Of a stretch of DNA of 57,227 nt, positions 1 through 6,236 are shown piece by piece; the first letter of the stretch is position 1; each line of letters begins with the position of its first letter. The notes below the pieces were generated by a model. The model had not been told where the DNA came from. It was given only the letters and a program-made list of their open reading frames with translations, and searched no databases. A program made the translations under genes and the position numbers. The stretch is taken from positions 1 through 57,227 of the forward strand of contig NZ_PDOC01000028.1 of NCBI RefSeq assembly GCF_002760655.1. The letters are read 5' to 3'. This stretch comes from Massilia eurypsychrophila (GTDB lineage Bacteria > Pseudomonadota > Gammaproteobacteria > Burkholderiales > Burkholderiaceae_D).

Positions 1-101
1 TTCGGATCGATGCGCGTGCGGATTGTGTACAGGTCGCTGCCTGCGCTATCGGCACCCATGTAGACGGAGCCGTTATGCTTGATTGCCACTACACAGGTCA
101 T
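1..101 (-). CDS. Proteasome-like (Ntn-hydrolase) phage protein, N-terminus only
   Basis: Only the first 33 or so codons are in the window; the gene runs off its left edge. The start ATG overlaps the stop of the upstream gene by ATGA, as elsewhere in this operon. The N-terminus reads MTCVVAIKHNGSVYMGADSAG, the pattern of phage proteins related to the 20S proteasome/HslV family: Thr2 would become the N-terminal nucleophile after Met removal, followed by a hydrophobic beta strand and a G-A-D-S motif. The family is found in late regions of phages of Proteobacteria. Assignment rests on this short stretch only. Confidence 0.6.
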   Translation of the reverse strand, partial: MTCVVAIKHNGSVYMGADSAGSDLYTIRTRIDP

Positions 102-442
102 CGGATGCCTTCGAGCGGCACGCTGAAATAGCGTGCCAATTCAACTATCGAGTTCTGCGGGTATGCCTGCCCGCCCCTCTTGTGCCGCGCCATGTAAGCC
201 GCATGCGCCGCATCGATGCGGTCGCGCATCCAAGCGTCGAAGTTCATTTCCGCCGGCGCCGTCTTGACTTCTGGCTTACGCACTAATTCATATTCGGCCA
301 GCGCCGCGACAAAACTGCCCTCTGGGTAGTATTCGCACTCCACGCTGACGATATTCCCCGTCTCGACCCGCAGAACGAACGAGCGCGTTTGCTTCGGCAA
401 CTGGAGCGCGTCACACAGCGCCTTGCCGATCTGATGACTCAT
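98..442 (-). CDS. Phage protein of unknown function, 114 aa
   Basis: The chosen start is the ATG at 442 (MSHQIGKAL). A slightly longer reading from 451 adds three residues and has no better ribosome site. The protein is soluble and mixed alpha/beta, with no membrane segment or recognised motif. Its stop overlaps the start of the proteasome-like gene by ATGA, so the two are probably translationally coupled. It lies in the post-antiterminator part of the prophage, where small late or lysis-adjacent genes are expected. I do not recognise a family. Confidence 0.65.
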   Translation of the reverse strand: MSHQIGKALCDALQLPKQTRSFVLRVETGNIVSVECEYYPEGSFVAALAEYELVRKPEVKTAPAEMNFDAWMRDRIDAAHAAYMARHKRGGQAYPQNSIVELARYFSVPLEGIR

Positions 443-460
443 GATTGCCATGTTCTACCC

Positions 461-649
461 TTACTTGCCTTCGAGGATGTTCCGCACCATGGCGTCAACA
501 CCGTCGCCAAGCTCGCCATACCCGCCGGAGCGCAGCATGGTCTTGGCCGACTCGCAGGCGGCTAGTTGCGCGGCCATGGCTGCCATCTTGTCGCCGTCAG
601 GATCGGCTGCAGCGCGAATGATTTCGAGCGCCCATGCGTGTGAGTTCAT
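461..649 (-). CDS. Small phage protein of unknown function, 62 aa
   Basis: The start ATG at 649 (MNSHAWALE) is preceded by AAGGA about nine bases upstream; a longer reading to 694 lacks a comparable site. The product is Ala-rich, soluble and probably helical. It ends 18 bases before the next leftward gene, so it belongs to the same transcript. No known domain is recognised. Confidence 0.5.
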   Translation of the reverse strand: MNSHAWALEIIRAAADPDGDKMAAMAAQLAACESAKTMLRSGGYGELGDGVDAMVRNILEGK

Positions 650-755
650 GCTAGATAATCCTTGCATCTTGCTTGCAGCAATAGTCAACTTCATCCAGAC
701 GGCTGAGATCGTGTTATCTTGTCATTTCCACACAACAATTACACCGGAGACAAAT

Positions 756-965
756 ATGGACGCGACGCTCGCAAGCACAACATTTGACATCAAGATTAGC
801 GGCATGCAGCCAACCATCACGCGGGAGATCAAATTCAAAAGCGGAGACTCAATAACGTTCACCGTCACTCTAGACCGCGATGACGAAGTGAAGATGCTCG
901 AGTTGCACAAGCGTTCGGTTAAGCATGTCATTGCTCTCTTAGAAGCCTGGTCATCTCCGAAATAA
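756..965 (+). CDS. Small rightward phage protein, 69 aa
   Basis: Starts with ATG at 756 after GGAGA seven to eight bases upstream. The product (MDATLASTTFDIKISG...) has alternating beta-strand-like and charged segments and ends in a helical stretch. It is the only rightward gene in this part of the prophage and its 3' end overlaps the leftward 59-aa gene by 38 bases. That orientation suggests a separately transcribed cargo gene. No family recognised. Confidence 0.5.
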   Translation: MDATLASTTFDIKISGMQPTITREIKFKSGDSITFTVTLDRDDEVKMLELHKRSVKHVIALLEAWSSPK

Positions 966-1107
966 ACGAGCTAGCGCAGCGCGGCACCATGCCGTAAGCA
1001 TCCTTTCCCAAGTCCACTTCAGCCACCCACTCCCTGGCGAGTGAGAGCGCTATCGAGTCCGTATCATCAGCGCTCAATTGCGAAGTCTTTGTGATCGGAT
1101 CGCTCAT
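928..1107 (-). CDS. Small phage protein, 59 aa
   Basis: Begins at ATG 1107 (MSDPITKTSQLSADD) after a GAGG ribosome site about eight bases upstream; a reading from 1119 has no such site. It is a soluble, acidic protein with a helical C-terminus. The gene lies just downstream (leftward) of the terminator at 1122-1154, so its expression may need antitermination or its own promoter. Function unknown. Confidence 0.5.
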   Translation of the reverse strand: MSDPITKTSQLSADDTDSIALSLAREWVAEVDLGKDAYGMVPRCASSFISEMTRLLREQ

Positions 1108-1121
1108 CGGGAACCTCAAAT

Positions 1122-1154
1122 AAAAAAGCGCCGTCGCATTGCTGCGGTCGGCGC
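1122..1154 (-). terminator. Rho-independent terminator, leftward
   Basis: GCGCCG (1128-1133) pairs with CGGCGC (1149-1154), with further pairing inside, followed on the minus strand by six T. It lies downstream of the 83-aa secreted protein gene. I see no convincing gene in 1157-1383 upstream of it. Confidence 0.7.
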
Positions 1155-1383
1155 GAAGCTCAAGGGGAATTTGAGCGGAGATTGGTTGTGGTGGCCGGCG
1201 CTGATCTCCGGCTTGGAGAGACTTACGCAGTCAAGGCCTTCGCCCGACAGCCCGCTCACCTTCGAATACATACGTGCGCCATCAGCACTGCGCATTCACC
1301 ACAAGGATGCCGACTGCCGACCGGGTAACGACGATCTGTCCGACTCACCACAATCGGCATTCTTGTGCGGCCTTGCTAGGCCA

Positions 1384-1635
1384 TTACAAACAAAACTTCG
1401 GATCAGGCTTCTTCGCCAGTTCGCGCGCCAGCCGTTGCGCCATTGCCTCGATGTACTCGGCTCGCTGCAATCGTTCGGCAATCGCCTGGTAGGCCGCATC
1501 GGTGATCGTGCGGCAGCCTTTGACCTTGCACGTTTGCGCATCCTCGTCGCTGAGTGCGAGCGTGTCGGGGATGGCGTCTTGTGCGAGGGCTGGTGTGGCG
1601 ATCAGCAGCGCGATCAGGGCGAGCTTGGCGAACAT
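1384..1635 (-). CDS. Secreted small phage protein, 83 aa
   Basis: The ATG at 1635 follows a strong AGGAG six bases upstream. The first 19 residues (MFAKLALIALLIATPALAQ) form a classical Sec signal peptide ending in an ALA-Q cleavage site, and no lipobox Cys is seen. The mature part is about 64 residues, helical, with Cys near positions 36, 40 and 82. Its place after the antiterminator and its periplasmic targeting fit a lysis-associated or envelope moron protein, but no spanin or endolysin motif is visible. Confidence 0.65.
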   Translation of the reverse strand: MFAKLALIALLIATPALAQDAIPDTLALSDEDAQTCKVKGCRTITDAAYQAIAERLQRAEYIEAMAQRLARELAKKPDPKFCL

Positions 1636-1644
1636 GGATGGCTC

Positions 1645-1749
1645 CTAATTCTTGGTCAGGCTGAGTTTGCGCTTGAGCCAGTTCCAGCCCTCTTCCCTGC
1701 GGAGCCGGGCAATCGCGTCGCTAACTCCTGTCGGCTTTCGGTATCGCAT
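1645..1749 (-). CDS. Possible micro-gene, 34 aa basic peptide
   Basis: A short reading frame (MRYRKPTGVSDAIARLRREE...) whose stop codon lies inside the ribosome site of the secreted 83-aa protein, so it would be coupled to it. It is rich in Arg/Lys and Trp and predicted helical. No clear ribosome site precedes its ATG, and it begins shortly downstream of the tmRNA tag half. It may be chance; reported because the coupling and the compact layout fit. Confidence 0.3.
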   Translation of the reverse strand: MRYRKPTGVSDAIARLRREEGWNWLKRKLSLTKN

Positions 1750-1873
1750 GGGCTGCCCGATGTTGAGGTTGGCGCCGGTTTCCGTTCCGGCTTACGCGGC
1801 CTTCCGCGTTCGGTAACTGCGAATTGGTGGCCCGCCATTCGGTGATAAGGCGCGGGCCTTTCCTCACAAAGTC

Positions 1874-1912
1874 TTAGGCGTAAGCCGCGACCTTGAATTC
1901 TGCGTCGTTTGC
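1874..1912 (-). other. tmRNA proteolysis-tag reading frame
   Basis: From resume codon GCA (1912-1910) to TAA (1876-1874) the frame encodes A-N-D-A-E-F-K-V-A-A-Y-A. The AND start is the proteobacterial consensus. The usual end is LAA or VAA; here VAA is followed by TAC-GCC before the stop. A single TAA to TAC change would account for the extension. Confidence 0.8.
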
Positions 1913-2001
1913 ATTTCTGCTTTTGCTCGATTTACGGTCGTCGCCTACCGTGCCGCCATCTTCCGCTGCTGCGCGCTGTCGAGACCGATACAGCCCCAGG
2001 G

Positions 2002-2075
2002 GGAGAGCACTAATTTCGGCTACCGCTTTCGCGTCATGGACTATGCGCCGTGCCAACTGTTGCTTAGTGCGCTCC
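2002..2075 (-). repeat. Inverted repeat closing the tmRNA intervening segment
   Basis: Bases 2064-2075 and 2002-2013 are inverted copies matching at 11 of 12 positions. In the RNA they would form a helix extending the acceptor stem just beyond CCA and just before GGGGCTG. Such leader/trailer helices are expected in precursors of permuted tmRNA and would be removed during processing. I see no gene in 2161-2395 upstream, only short hairpins. Confidence 0.75.
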
Positions 2076-2395
2076 TGGTGGAGCTGGCGGGATTCGAACC
2101 CGCGTCCAACACGCCATCACATGGATGGGATTACGACAATTCTTGTGATCATCCCGTTACAGCGTGGGGGTCGTTCGCCTTGCGGCAGCACGCAACTTGT
2201 GGCTGCGCTCGACTGTGTGGTTAAGACCACCGCTCAATTTGCTATGTGAACTACTGTCGCCGGAAAGACCAGGGCGAACCCTGCGGAGCGATCCGGAGGC
2301 CTCTCACGAGGACTTTTTCGCTGGCCCGCCGGAACGCCAGCAGGCACTTGCAGCCGAGATCGCCCGACCGCCGCTACATCCCCAACGGGGAATTC

Positions 2396-2527
2396 TTAGT
2401 TACAACCCAGCGTGCGCCCAGTGAAATACGCCAGCTCGCACGCCACCAGGGCGACGACGGCAACCGCAAGCCAGCGCGCAAGGCGGCACGGCTCAGGCTC
2501 GGTGCTGCTGCGGGGCTGGTAGCGCAT
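2396..2527 (-). CDS. Possible small membrane protein, 43 aa
   Basis: ATG at 2527 to TAA at 2396. A basic, proline-containing N-terminus of about 18 residues is followed by one hydrophobic helix (WLAVAVVALVACELAYF) and a short polar tail. It starts seven bases after the stop of the 48-aa gene, so it could share its transcript, but no strong ribosome site is visible. A single-span protein in this position could be a holin- or spanin-like lysis factor, which is speculation. Confidence 0.4.
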   Translation of the reverse strand: MRYQPRSSTEPEPCRLARWLAVAVVALVACELAYFTGRTLGCN

Positions 2528-2533
2528 GTGGGG

Positions 2534-2680
2534 TCAGCCGTTGTAGATCGGCGCCAATCCGCAATCCATCGGAGTGCCGGTACGCTTGATGAAACGCCTC
2601 ACCGCGTCCGCAACACCCATCTTGCCAGCGTCGCGGCGCTTGGCTTGGATACGCTGCGCTTGCTCGTAAGTTTTTACCAT
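2534..2680 (-). CDS. Small basic phage protein, 48 aa
   Basis: ATG at 2680 is preceded by GGAG seven bases upstream, a good ribosome site. The product (MVKTYEQAQRIQAKRRDAGK...) is Lys/Arg-rich and probably helical, with no membrane segment. It is the first gene after the terminator that follows the antiterminator gene, the position of the first late-transcript genes in lambdoid phages. Function unknown. Confidence 0.55.
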   Translation of the reverse strand: MVKTYEQAQRIQAKRRDAGKMGVADAVRRFIKRTGTPMDCGLAPIYNG

Positions 2681-2695
2681 TCGGATCTCCAAATG

Positions 2696-2726
2696 AAAAA
2701 GCCCGCGATCCTTTCGGGGCGGGCTT
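2696..2726 (-). terminator. Leftward terminator downstream of the antiterminator gene
   Basis: AAGCCCGC (2699-2706) pairs with GCGGGCTT (2719-2726) and is followed on the minus strand by a T run. It lies between the Q-like gene and the small genes and tmRNA, the place of a lambda tR'-like terminator that an antiterminator would override. Confidence 0.75.
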
Positions 2727-2808
2727 GGTATGTTCGGTACTATCTGTAGCGTAACAAGTTCTGAATCCCCATACAGGTATCAGAGTAGCGAAATCATCAT
2801 ACATCGTG

Positions 2809-2840
2809 CATGACAATCTGCATACTGCTGAGTTGTCATG
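2809..2840 (-). promoter_or_regulatory. Inverted repeat at end of antiterminator gene; possible late promoter region
   Basis: CATGACAA (2809-2816) and TTGTCATG (2833-2840) are perfect 8-base inverted copies overlapping the stop of the Q-like gene. The minus-strand TTGTCA could serve as a -35 box for a late promoter, but a matching -10 is not convincing. It may instead be an antiterminator or repressor site. Confidence 0.35.
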
Positions 2841-3207
2841 ACACTGCCTCCCCGAACATTGCAAAGGCAAGTTGCTCGTGAATCCAGAGCAATCGCTGAC
2901 TGAAGACTTGCCGCGGAATTTTTAGCACTTCTGCCTTCGTCTTCTGCGGGCGCCGATCGAAGTATTCGAGGCTGACGACGCGCTTAAACGGGGGCGCCAG
3001 GCGCTCGATTTCGATGTTGAGGCGAGTGATCTCTTCGGGCATTTCGCTATACGTGTCCGCGCTGCGATTGGAGCTTTGCACGCGTTCGGTCGCGAATGCC
3101 ACTTGCGTCGGCCACCCTGTCCGGCGGTCGATGTGCCAGCCGGCCCACTCATGCAGCAGTGTTTTGATTGAATCGATTGCGGAGTTTCGTGTCGCTGGAT
3201 GGTTCAT
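2836..3207 (-). CDS. Phage antitermination protein Q-like, 123 aa
   Basis: The N-terminal half carries the pattern of phage late antiterminators (LLHEWAGWHIDRRTGWP). The C-terminal half has a sigma-region-4-like helix-turn-helix (LEYFDRRPQKTKAEVLKIPRQVFSQRL) that would contact DNA or RNA polymerase. Proteins of this type let RNA polymerase read through a terminator into late genes. The gene ends the replication operon and is followed by an inverted repeat and a terminator, the expected layout. Its ATG overlaps the stop of a 24-aa peptide gene by ATGA. Exact subfamily uncertain. Confidence 0.7.
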   Translation of the reverse strand: MNHPATRNSAIDSIKTLLHEWAGWHIDRRTGWPTQVAFATERVQSSNRSADTYSEMPEEITRLNIEIERLAPPFKRVVSLEYFDRRPQKTKAEVLKIPRQVFSQRLLWIHEQLAFAMFGEAVS

Positions 3208-3278
3208 GTGTTCTCCACGATTTTGACTTGGGGTTGCTGTTGCTGTTGCTCTTGTTTTTGATTCTGAACTTGCTTCAT
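3204..3278 (-). CDS. Glutamine-rich micro-gene, 24 aa
   Basis: ATG at 3278 after AAAGG about eight bases upstream; stop TGA overlaps the antiterminator ATG. The peptide is dominated by Gln (a run of five plus Q-K-Q-E-Q) and encoded by a short CAA/CAG repeat. Translational coupling suggests it either functions as a leader for the antiterminator or is a small phage peptide. Confidence 0.45.
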   Translation of the reverse strand: MKQVQNQKQEQQQQQPQVKIVENT

Positions 3279-3382
3279 GGAGCGCCTTTGCAGTTGGTTC
3301 TATAACTACCGTTAGGTATAGTTAGGTGACGGTGCATTAAGACGTCATCGATTCGCTAATGCGTTTGCCATGCGTTTGCCAT

Positions 3383-3760
3383 TCAATTTGGCATGCGTTC
3401 GCCATCGATTTGCCACCGCGCCGCCGCCCCTTTCCGGCCTGACCTTGCTTTTGCCTCTGTGATCCTGTTCGCCTTTGCAAGCTCCTCGCGCAGACGGTTG
3501 TTGATCCAATACTCCGACGTCACGAAGAAGAACGCTTTCAGCGCAGCCTCGTTCGCCTTCCATCGGACAGGGTTCAGTCTCGAAATGGCTTGAAGCTGCA
3601 CGGGGTCGTTTGGGAGTCGCCCCTCCGACTTCCAGGCGACCATCAGCAGCAACAGGTACGCGCCGTGCTGTTCCGCGCTCAAGTGCATAGTCGCAGCCAG
3701 ATAGTCGGAGACATAGAGTGGCATCCAGATGTCGGCCTTCTTTTTTCTTGTGGCTACCAT
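3383..3760 (-). CDS. DUF1376 phage protein, 125 aa
   Basis: Residues about 8-95 match the DUF1376 family (WMPLYVSDYLAATMHLSAEQHGAYLLLL...), common in phage replication modules and resembling the N-terminal winged-helix part of replication initiators. A basic C-terminal tail (ARSGRKGAAARW) could bind nucleic acid. The start overlaps the primase stop by TAATG. Just past the stop, and within the last codons, the DNA holds imperfect copies of an ATGGCAAACGC-type unit. Family assignment good; exact role in replication not established. Confidence 0.8.
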   Translation of the reverse strand: MVATRKKKADIWMPLYVSDYLAATMHLSAEQHGAYLLLLMVAWKSEGRLPNDPVQLQAISRLNPVRWKANEAALKAFFFVTSEYWINNRLREELAKANRITEAKARSGRKGAAARWQIDGERMPN

Positions 3761-4707
3761 TAAGGCGCCCTCCTTCGAACATCAATAATCAGTTTGCACA
3801 GCGCTACCATGCCGGCGCGTTGATGAAGGTCGTTGGCGTCCTCGCCGACCACATCGCTCATGCAGTAAGGCAGGCCGGTCTTCTTTGCCGCCTTCTCGCC
3901 GGCGAGGGATAGGTCGTTATCTGCGAAGACGAACGCCCGGCCCTTGACCATGGTGGCCACATGAGCAAGGTTCGAGTCACTGAAGCAGACCAACACAGAC
4001 GCGTTTAAACGCAGCCTGCGCAGCGCAAGCTCAATGGATAGGCCGGTGGCATACCCTTCAACCAAGAACGTCTCCTGCGCCCTCTGATTGCCCAGCCTGA
4101 GCACTGCGCCCTTGGCCCGCATACCGGATGCCATCTTCTTTTCCCATCGCCGCTCGCCGGCTATCCAATCGATGGTTTGGATTCCCTGCACCTGGTTGGT
4201 TTCGAGGTTACGCATTGGGACGATGAGCGTCGACTCGTTGACCAGGGCAACTACACTGGGCAAGCCCTTCGAGTTCAGGTAGAAGTGCGTTTTCAGTTCG
4301 CACTGCTCGATCACCTTTTGCGATGCGTCGGCGGCGGCCCGATAGGCGCGCTGCTTGCGCGCCTCCTCGGCAATCGTCGCGGCATCACGAGCAGCTCGCG
4401 CCCGGCGCTTCTCAGCCTGCTCCTGCTCCGTCAGCGGCCCGCGGTGCTCACCGTTGTCGCGCCAGCCGTTTGCAGCGGCCTCGTGAAACAGCGTCCCTAG
4501 TCCGACCTTTCCCGCCGCGCTGATGCTGCGCCACACCGACTTCGCTGACCTTGCGTCATACGATTCAGCGCCCTGGCTCCACACGTCCCACGCGTCGAAT
4601 CCATCTTCCGCAAATTCCGATTTGATGGCCATGCCCATTCGTATCCATAAATCGCGGTCGTGCGGTGGAACGAAGGAGAGTGCCGACGTCGCTCTATCGA
4701 GACTCAT
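3760..4707 (-). CDS. Phage primase with PriCT-2 and Toprim domains, 315 aa
   Basis: Residues about 8-75 form a PriCT_2-like region (FVPPHDRDLWIRMGMAIKSEF...DVWSQGAESYD), followed by a charged coiled-coil linker. A Toprim_3-type catalytic domain spans about 190-300, with LVEGYATGLS (metal-binding Glu) and FADNDLSLAGEKAA (the D-x-D acidic pair). Such proteins make RNA primers for phage DNA synthesis. No zinc-finger domain is seen. It sits between the helicase (4-base ATGA overlap) and DUF1376 genes, forming a replication module. Confidence 0.85.
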   Translation of the reverse strand: MSLDRATSALSFVPPHDRDLWIRMGMAIKSEFAEDGFDAWDVWSQGAESYDARSAKSVWRSISAAGKVGLGTLFHEAAANGWRDNGEHRGPLTEQEQAEKRRARAARDAATIAEEARKQRAYRAAADASQKVIEQCELKTHFYLNSKGLPSVVALVNESTLIVPMRNLETNQVQGIQTIDWIAGERRWEKKMASGMRAKGAVLRLGNQRAQETFLVEGYATGLSIELALRRLRLNASVLVCFSDSNLAHVATMVKGRAFVFADNDLSLAGEKAAKKTGLPYCMSDVVGEDANDLHQRAGMVALCKLIIDVRRRAP

Positions 4708-6236
4708 GGCGCCGCCCTTCCCCGCGAGAACGCGATGTTCTTCGACCGGATCTTGTTCATGACATTCTTAGTGATCGGCGTGTTTGCGTTCGCATCGAAG
4801 GTGTAATTTGCGGGCGGCTCGGTACCGGTCATTTCCTTGTAGAGGTGCCAAGCGCGGCCTCGCTGCTTGCCGGGCGAACTGTTACCGACGGCGTACGTGC
4901 AAAGCTGGTCCCACAGATGGCGGGTGTCGTCGGCCAACTTCTTCTTGCCCAACATGACCTCGCGCATTTCGCCCGACTCGACCTGCACCATCGATGCAGA
5001 TTTCGACTCGTGCCCACACGCGATGCAGCGTTTCGCGAACGGGAAGAAGCCGCACGACGGGCAACCGGTGGCTTCCTTTTCCTTGTCGTCGCGCCGGATC
5101 GCCTTATCCAACTTGTCGCCGGCATCGAGCGCTTCCAGACCGTTGTAGTAGATGTCGCTGTAGTCCTCCATGAACCGCAGGATGTTCCCGGAATGGTCCA
5201 GCAAAATACAGCCTGTCTTGCCGGTCTCCGGAGAGCTGCGCAAGCCTCTACCCCACATCTGAATTGCGGTCGACAGGGACTTGCGCAGCGGGCGGCAGTC
5301 GACCACGCAGCCGACCGTCGGCACGTCGAATCCTTTGGCCAGCGCTTCCACGCTGATCAGAACCTTCAGTGCTGAATCGTCTTTTCGGTATTCGGCGAGT
5401 AGCTGCTCGCGCTCGATCGCGTCTGTCTTCGACGTGAACACTGCAGCCATGATCCCGGCTTCATTGAACTGGCGGCAGATCTCTTCGCAGTGCGCGATCG
5501 TGGCGCCGAATACGATGGTCTTTCGCCCCTCCGCGTACTTGACCCATTCGACAACGACGTCGCCCACGATGTCCATGCCGCGCTGCTCTGCCGCCTTGTC
5601 GGTCCACTCACCGCCGGCCGTCGCCGCGCCGTCCATGTTGGTCTTGGTGCAGCTGAAGACCTTCATCGGCACCAGCACGCCGGATTGCGTCAGCTCGTGC
5701 ATTGTCGTCGCGTTGATAAGATTGCTGAACAGCTTGCCCAGGCCATCCGAGAACGGGGTCGCCGACAACCCCACCACCGCAGCTCTGCACGTCTTGATAT
5801 GTTCGGTCCACACGCTCAGCTGAGTATGTGCCTCGTCGATGATGATGACGTCGGCATCTGGCCACCCGCGGTTCTTCAACGTCTGCGCGCTGGCAATCTG
5901 GAACGGCACCTCGGGATTGAAGCGCCAGTGACTCGCCTGGATGATGCCATGTGCCGACAGGCCGTATTTGTCAGCCGCCTCACTGGTCTGGTTGATCAGC
6001 GTGGTCCGGTCACACATGAAAATCACACGACGACCTTTTAGCAGCGCTTCGTGCGCGATACGCAGCCCCAGGTACGACTTGCCCGCACCGGTTGGCGCCA
6101 TGATCAATTGGTTCTTGTGTCCCGCCTTGAGGCCCTGACGCAGCGCGTCGTGTGCCGTCGACTGGAACGGGCGCGGCACCGGAAATGAAGTGCTGGCGTA
6201 GCAGGGAGCATCTTGCTCGAATAGGGTCGCGCTCAT
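4704..6236 (-). CDS. Phage DEAH-box superfamily 2 helicase, 510 aa
   Basis: Walker A MAPTGAGKS at about residues 46-54, DEAH box IIDEAH near 132-137, motif III LSATPF, and the C-terminal helicase domain with motif VI-like MWGRGLRSSPETGK. Near residues 395-415 is a possible zinc ribbon (CPSCGFFPFAKRCIACGHE). Phage proteins of this type unwind DNA in the replication module and are related to SSL2/UvsW helicases. The start overlaps the ParB-like gene and the stop overlaps the primase, so all three are coupled. Confidence 0.88.
   Translation of the reverse strand: MSATLFEQDAPCYASTSFPVPRPFQSTAHDALRQGLKAGHKNQLIMAPTGAGKSYLGLRIAHEALLKGRRVIFMCDRTTLINQTSEAADKYGLSAHGIIQASHWRFNPEVPFQIASAQTLKNRGWPDADVIIIDEAHTQLSVWTEHIKTCRAAVVGLSATPFSDGLGKLFSNLINATTMHELTQSGVLVPMKVFSCTKTNMDGAATAGGEWTDKAAEQRGMDIVGDVVVEWVKYAEGRKTIVFGATIAHCEEICRQFNEAGIMAAVFTSKTDAIEREQLLAEYRKDDSALKVLISVEALAKGFDVPTVGCVVDCRPLRKSLSTAIQMWGRGLRSSPETGKTGCILLDHSGNILRFMEDYSDIYYNGLEALDAGDKLDKAIRRDDKEKEATGCPSCGFFPFAKRCIACGHESKSASMVQVESGEMREVMLGKKKLADDTRHLWDQLCTYAVGNSSPGKQRGRAWHLYKEMTGTEPPANYTFDANANTPITKNVMNKIRSKNIAFSRGRAAP

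Larger units (their letters stand above)
1820..2160 (-). ncRNA. ssrA: Circularly permuted (two-piece type) tmRNA
   Basis: tmRNA rescues stalled ribosomes and tags the nascent chain. Here the halves are permuted. Reading the minus strand, the acceptor half comes first, with T-arm GCGGG-TTCGAAT-CCCGC and 3' end CAGCTCC-A-CCA (2086 down to 2076). A 78-base intervening segment follows. The tag half then starts GGGGCTG (1997-1991) and continues with the D-like consensus GGTCTCGAC. GGGGCTG pairs with CAGCTCC along all seven positions (one G-U). AGCGCGC after the D-like region can pair with GCGTGTT before the T-arm as helix P2. A pseudoknot-like ACGGT/ACCGT stem precedes the tag reading frame, and a hairpin (1829-1835 with 1852-1858) follows it. 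Outer ends are approximate. This organisation is known from alphaproteobacteria, some cyanobacteria and a few betaproteobacteria; its place in a prophage is unusual. Confidence 0.88.

Noticed and set aside
1078-1845. Long rightward open frame across 1.1-1.8 kb
   Set aside because: Overlaps a leftward gene with a clear signal peptide and ribosome site; composition is that of a reverse-strand shadow in GC-rich DNA.
2076-2110. Ordinary tRNA or an att-site fragment of ssrA 3' end
   Set aside because: The 3' end looks like a duplicated ssrA end left by integration, but no matching 5' acceptor strand lies upstream, whereas GGGGCTG, a D-like consensus and a tag frame lie downstream with full pairing. 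A permuted tmRNA explains all parts.
2246-2749. Rightward open frame of 167 codons
   Set aside because: Antisense to the tmRNA acceptor region, the two small leftward genes and a terminator; no ribosome site and no protein-like pattern.
3240-3260. Simple CAA/TTG repeat as a regulatory repeat or CRISPR-like element
   Set aside because: It is the Gln-codon run of the 24-aa frame; no repeat-spacer structure exists anywhere in the window.
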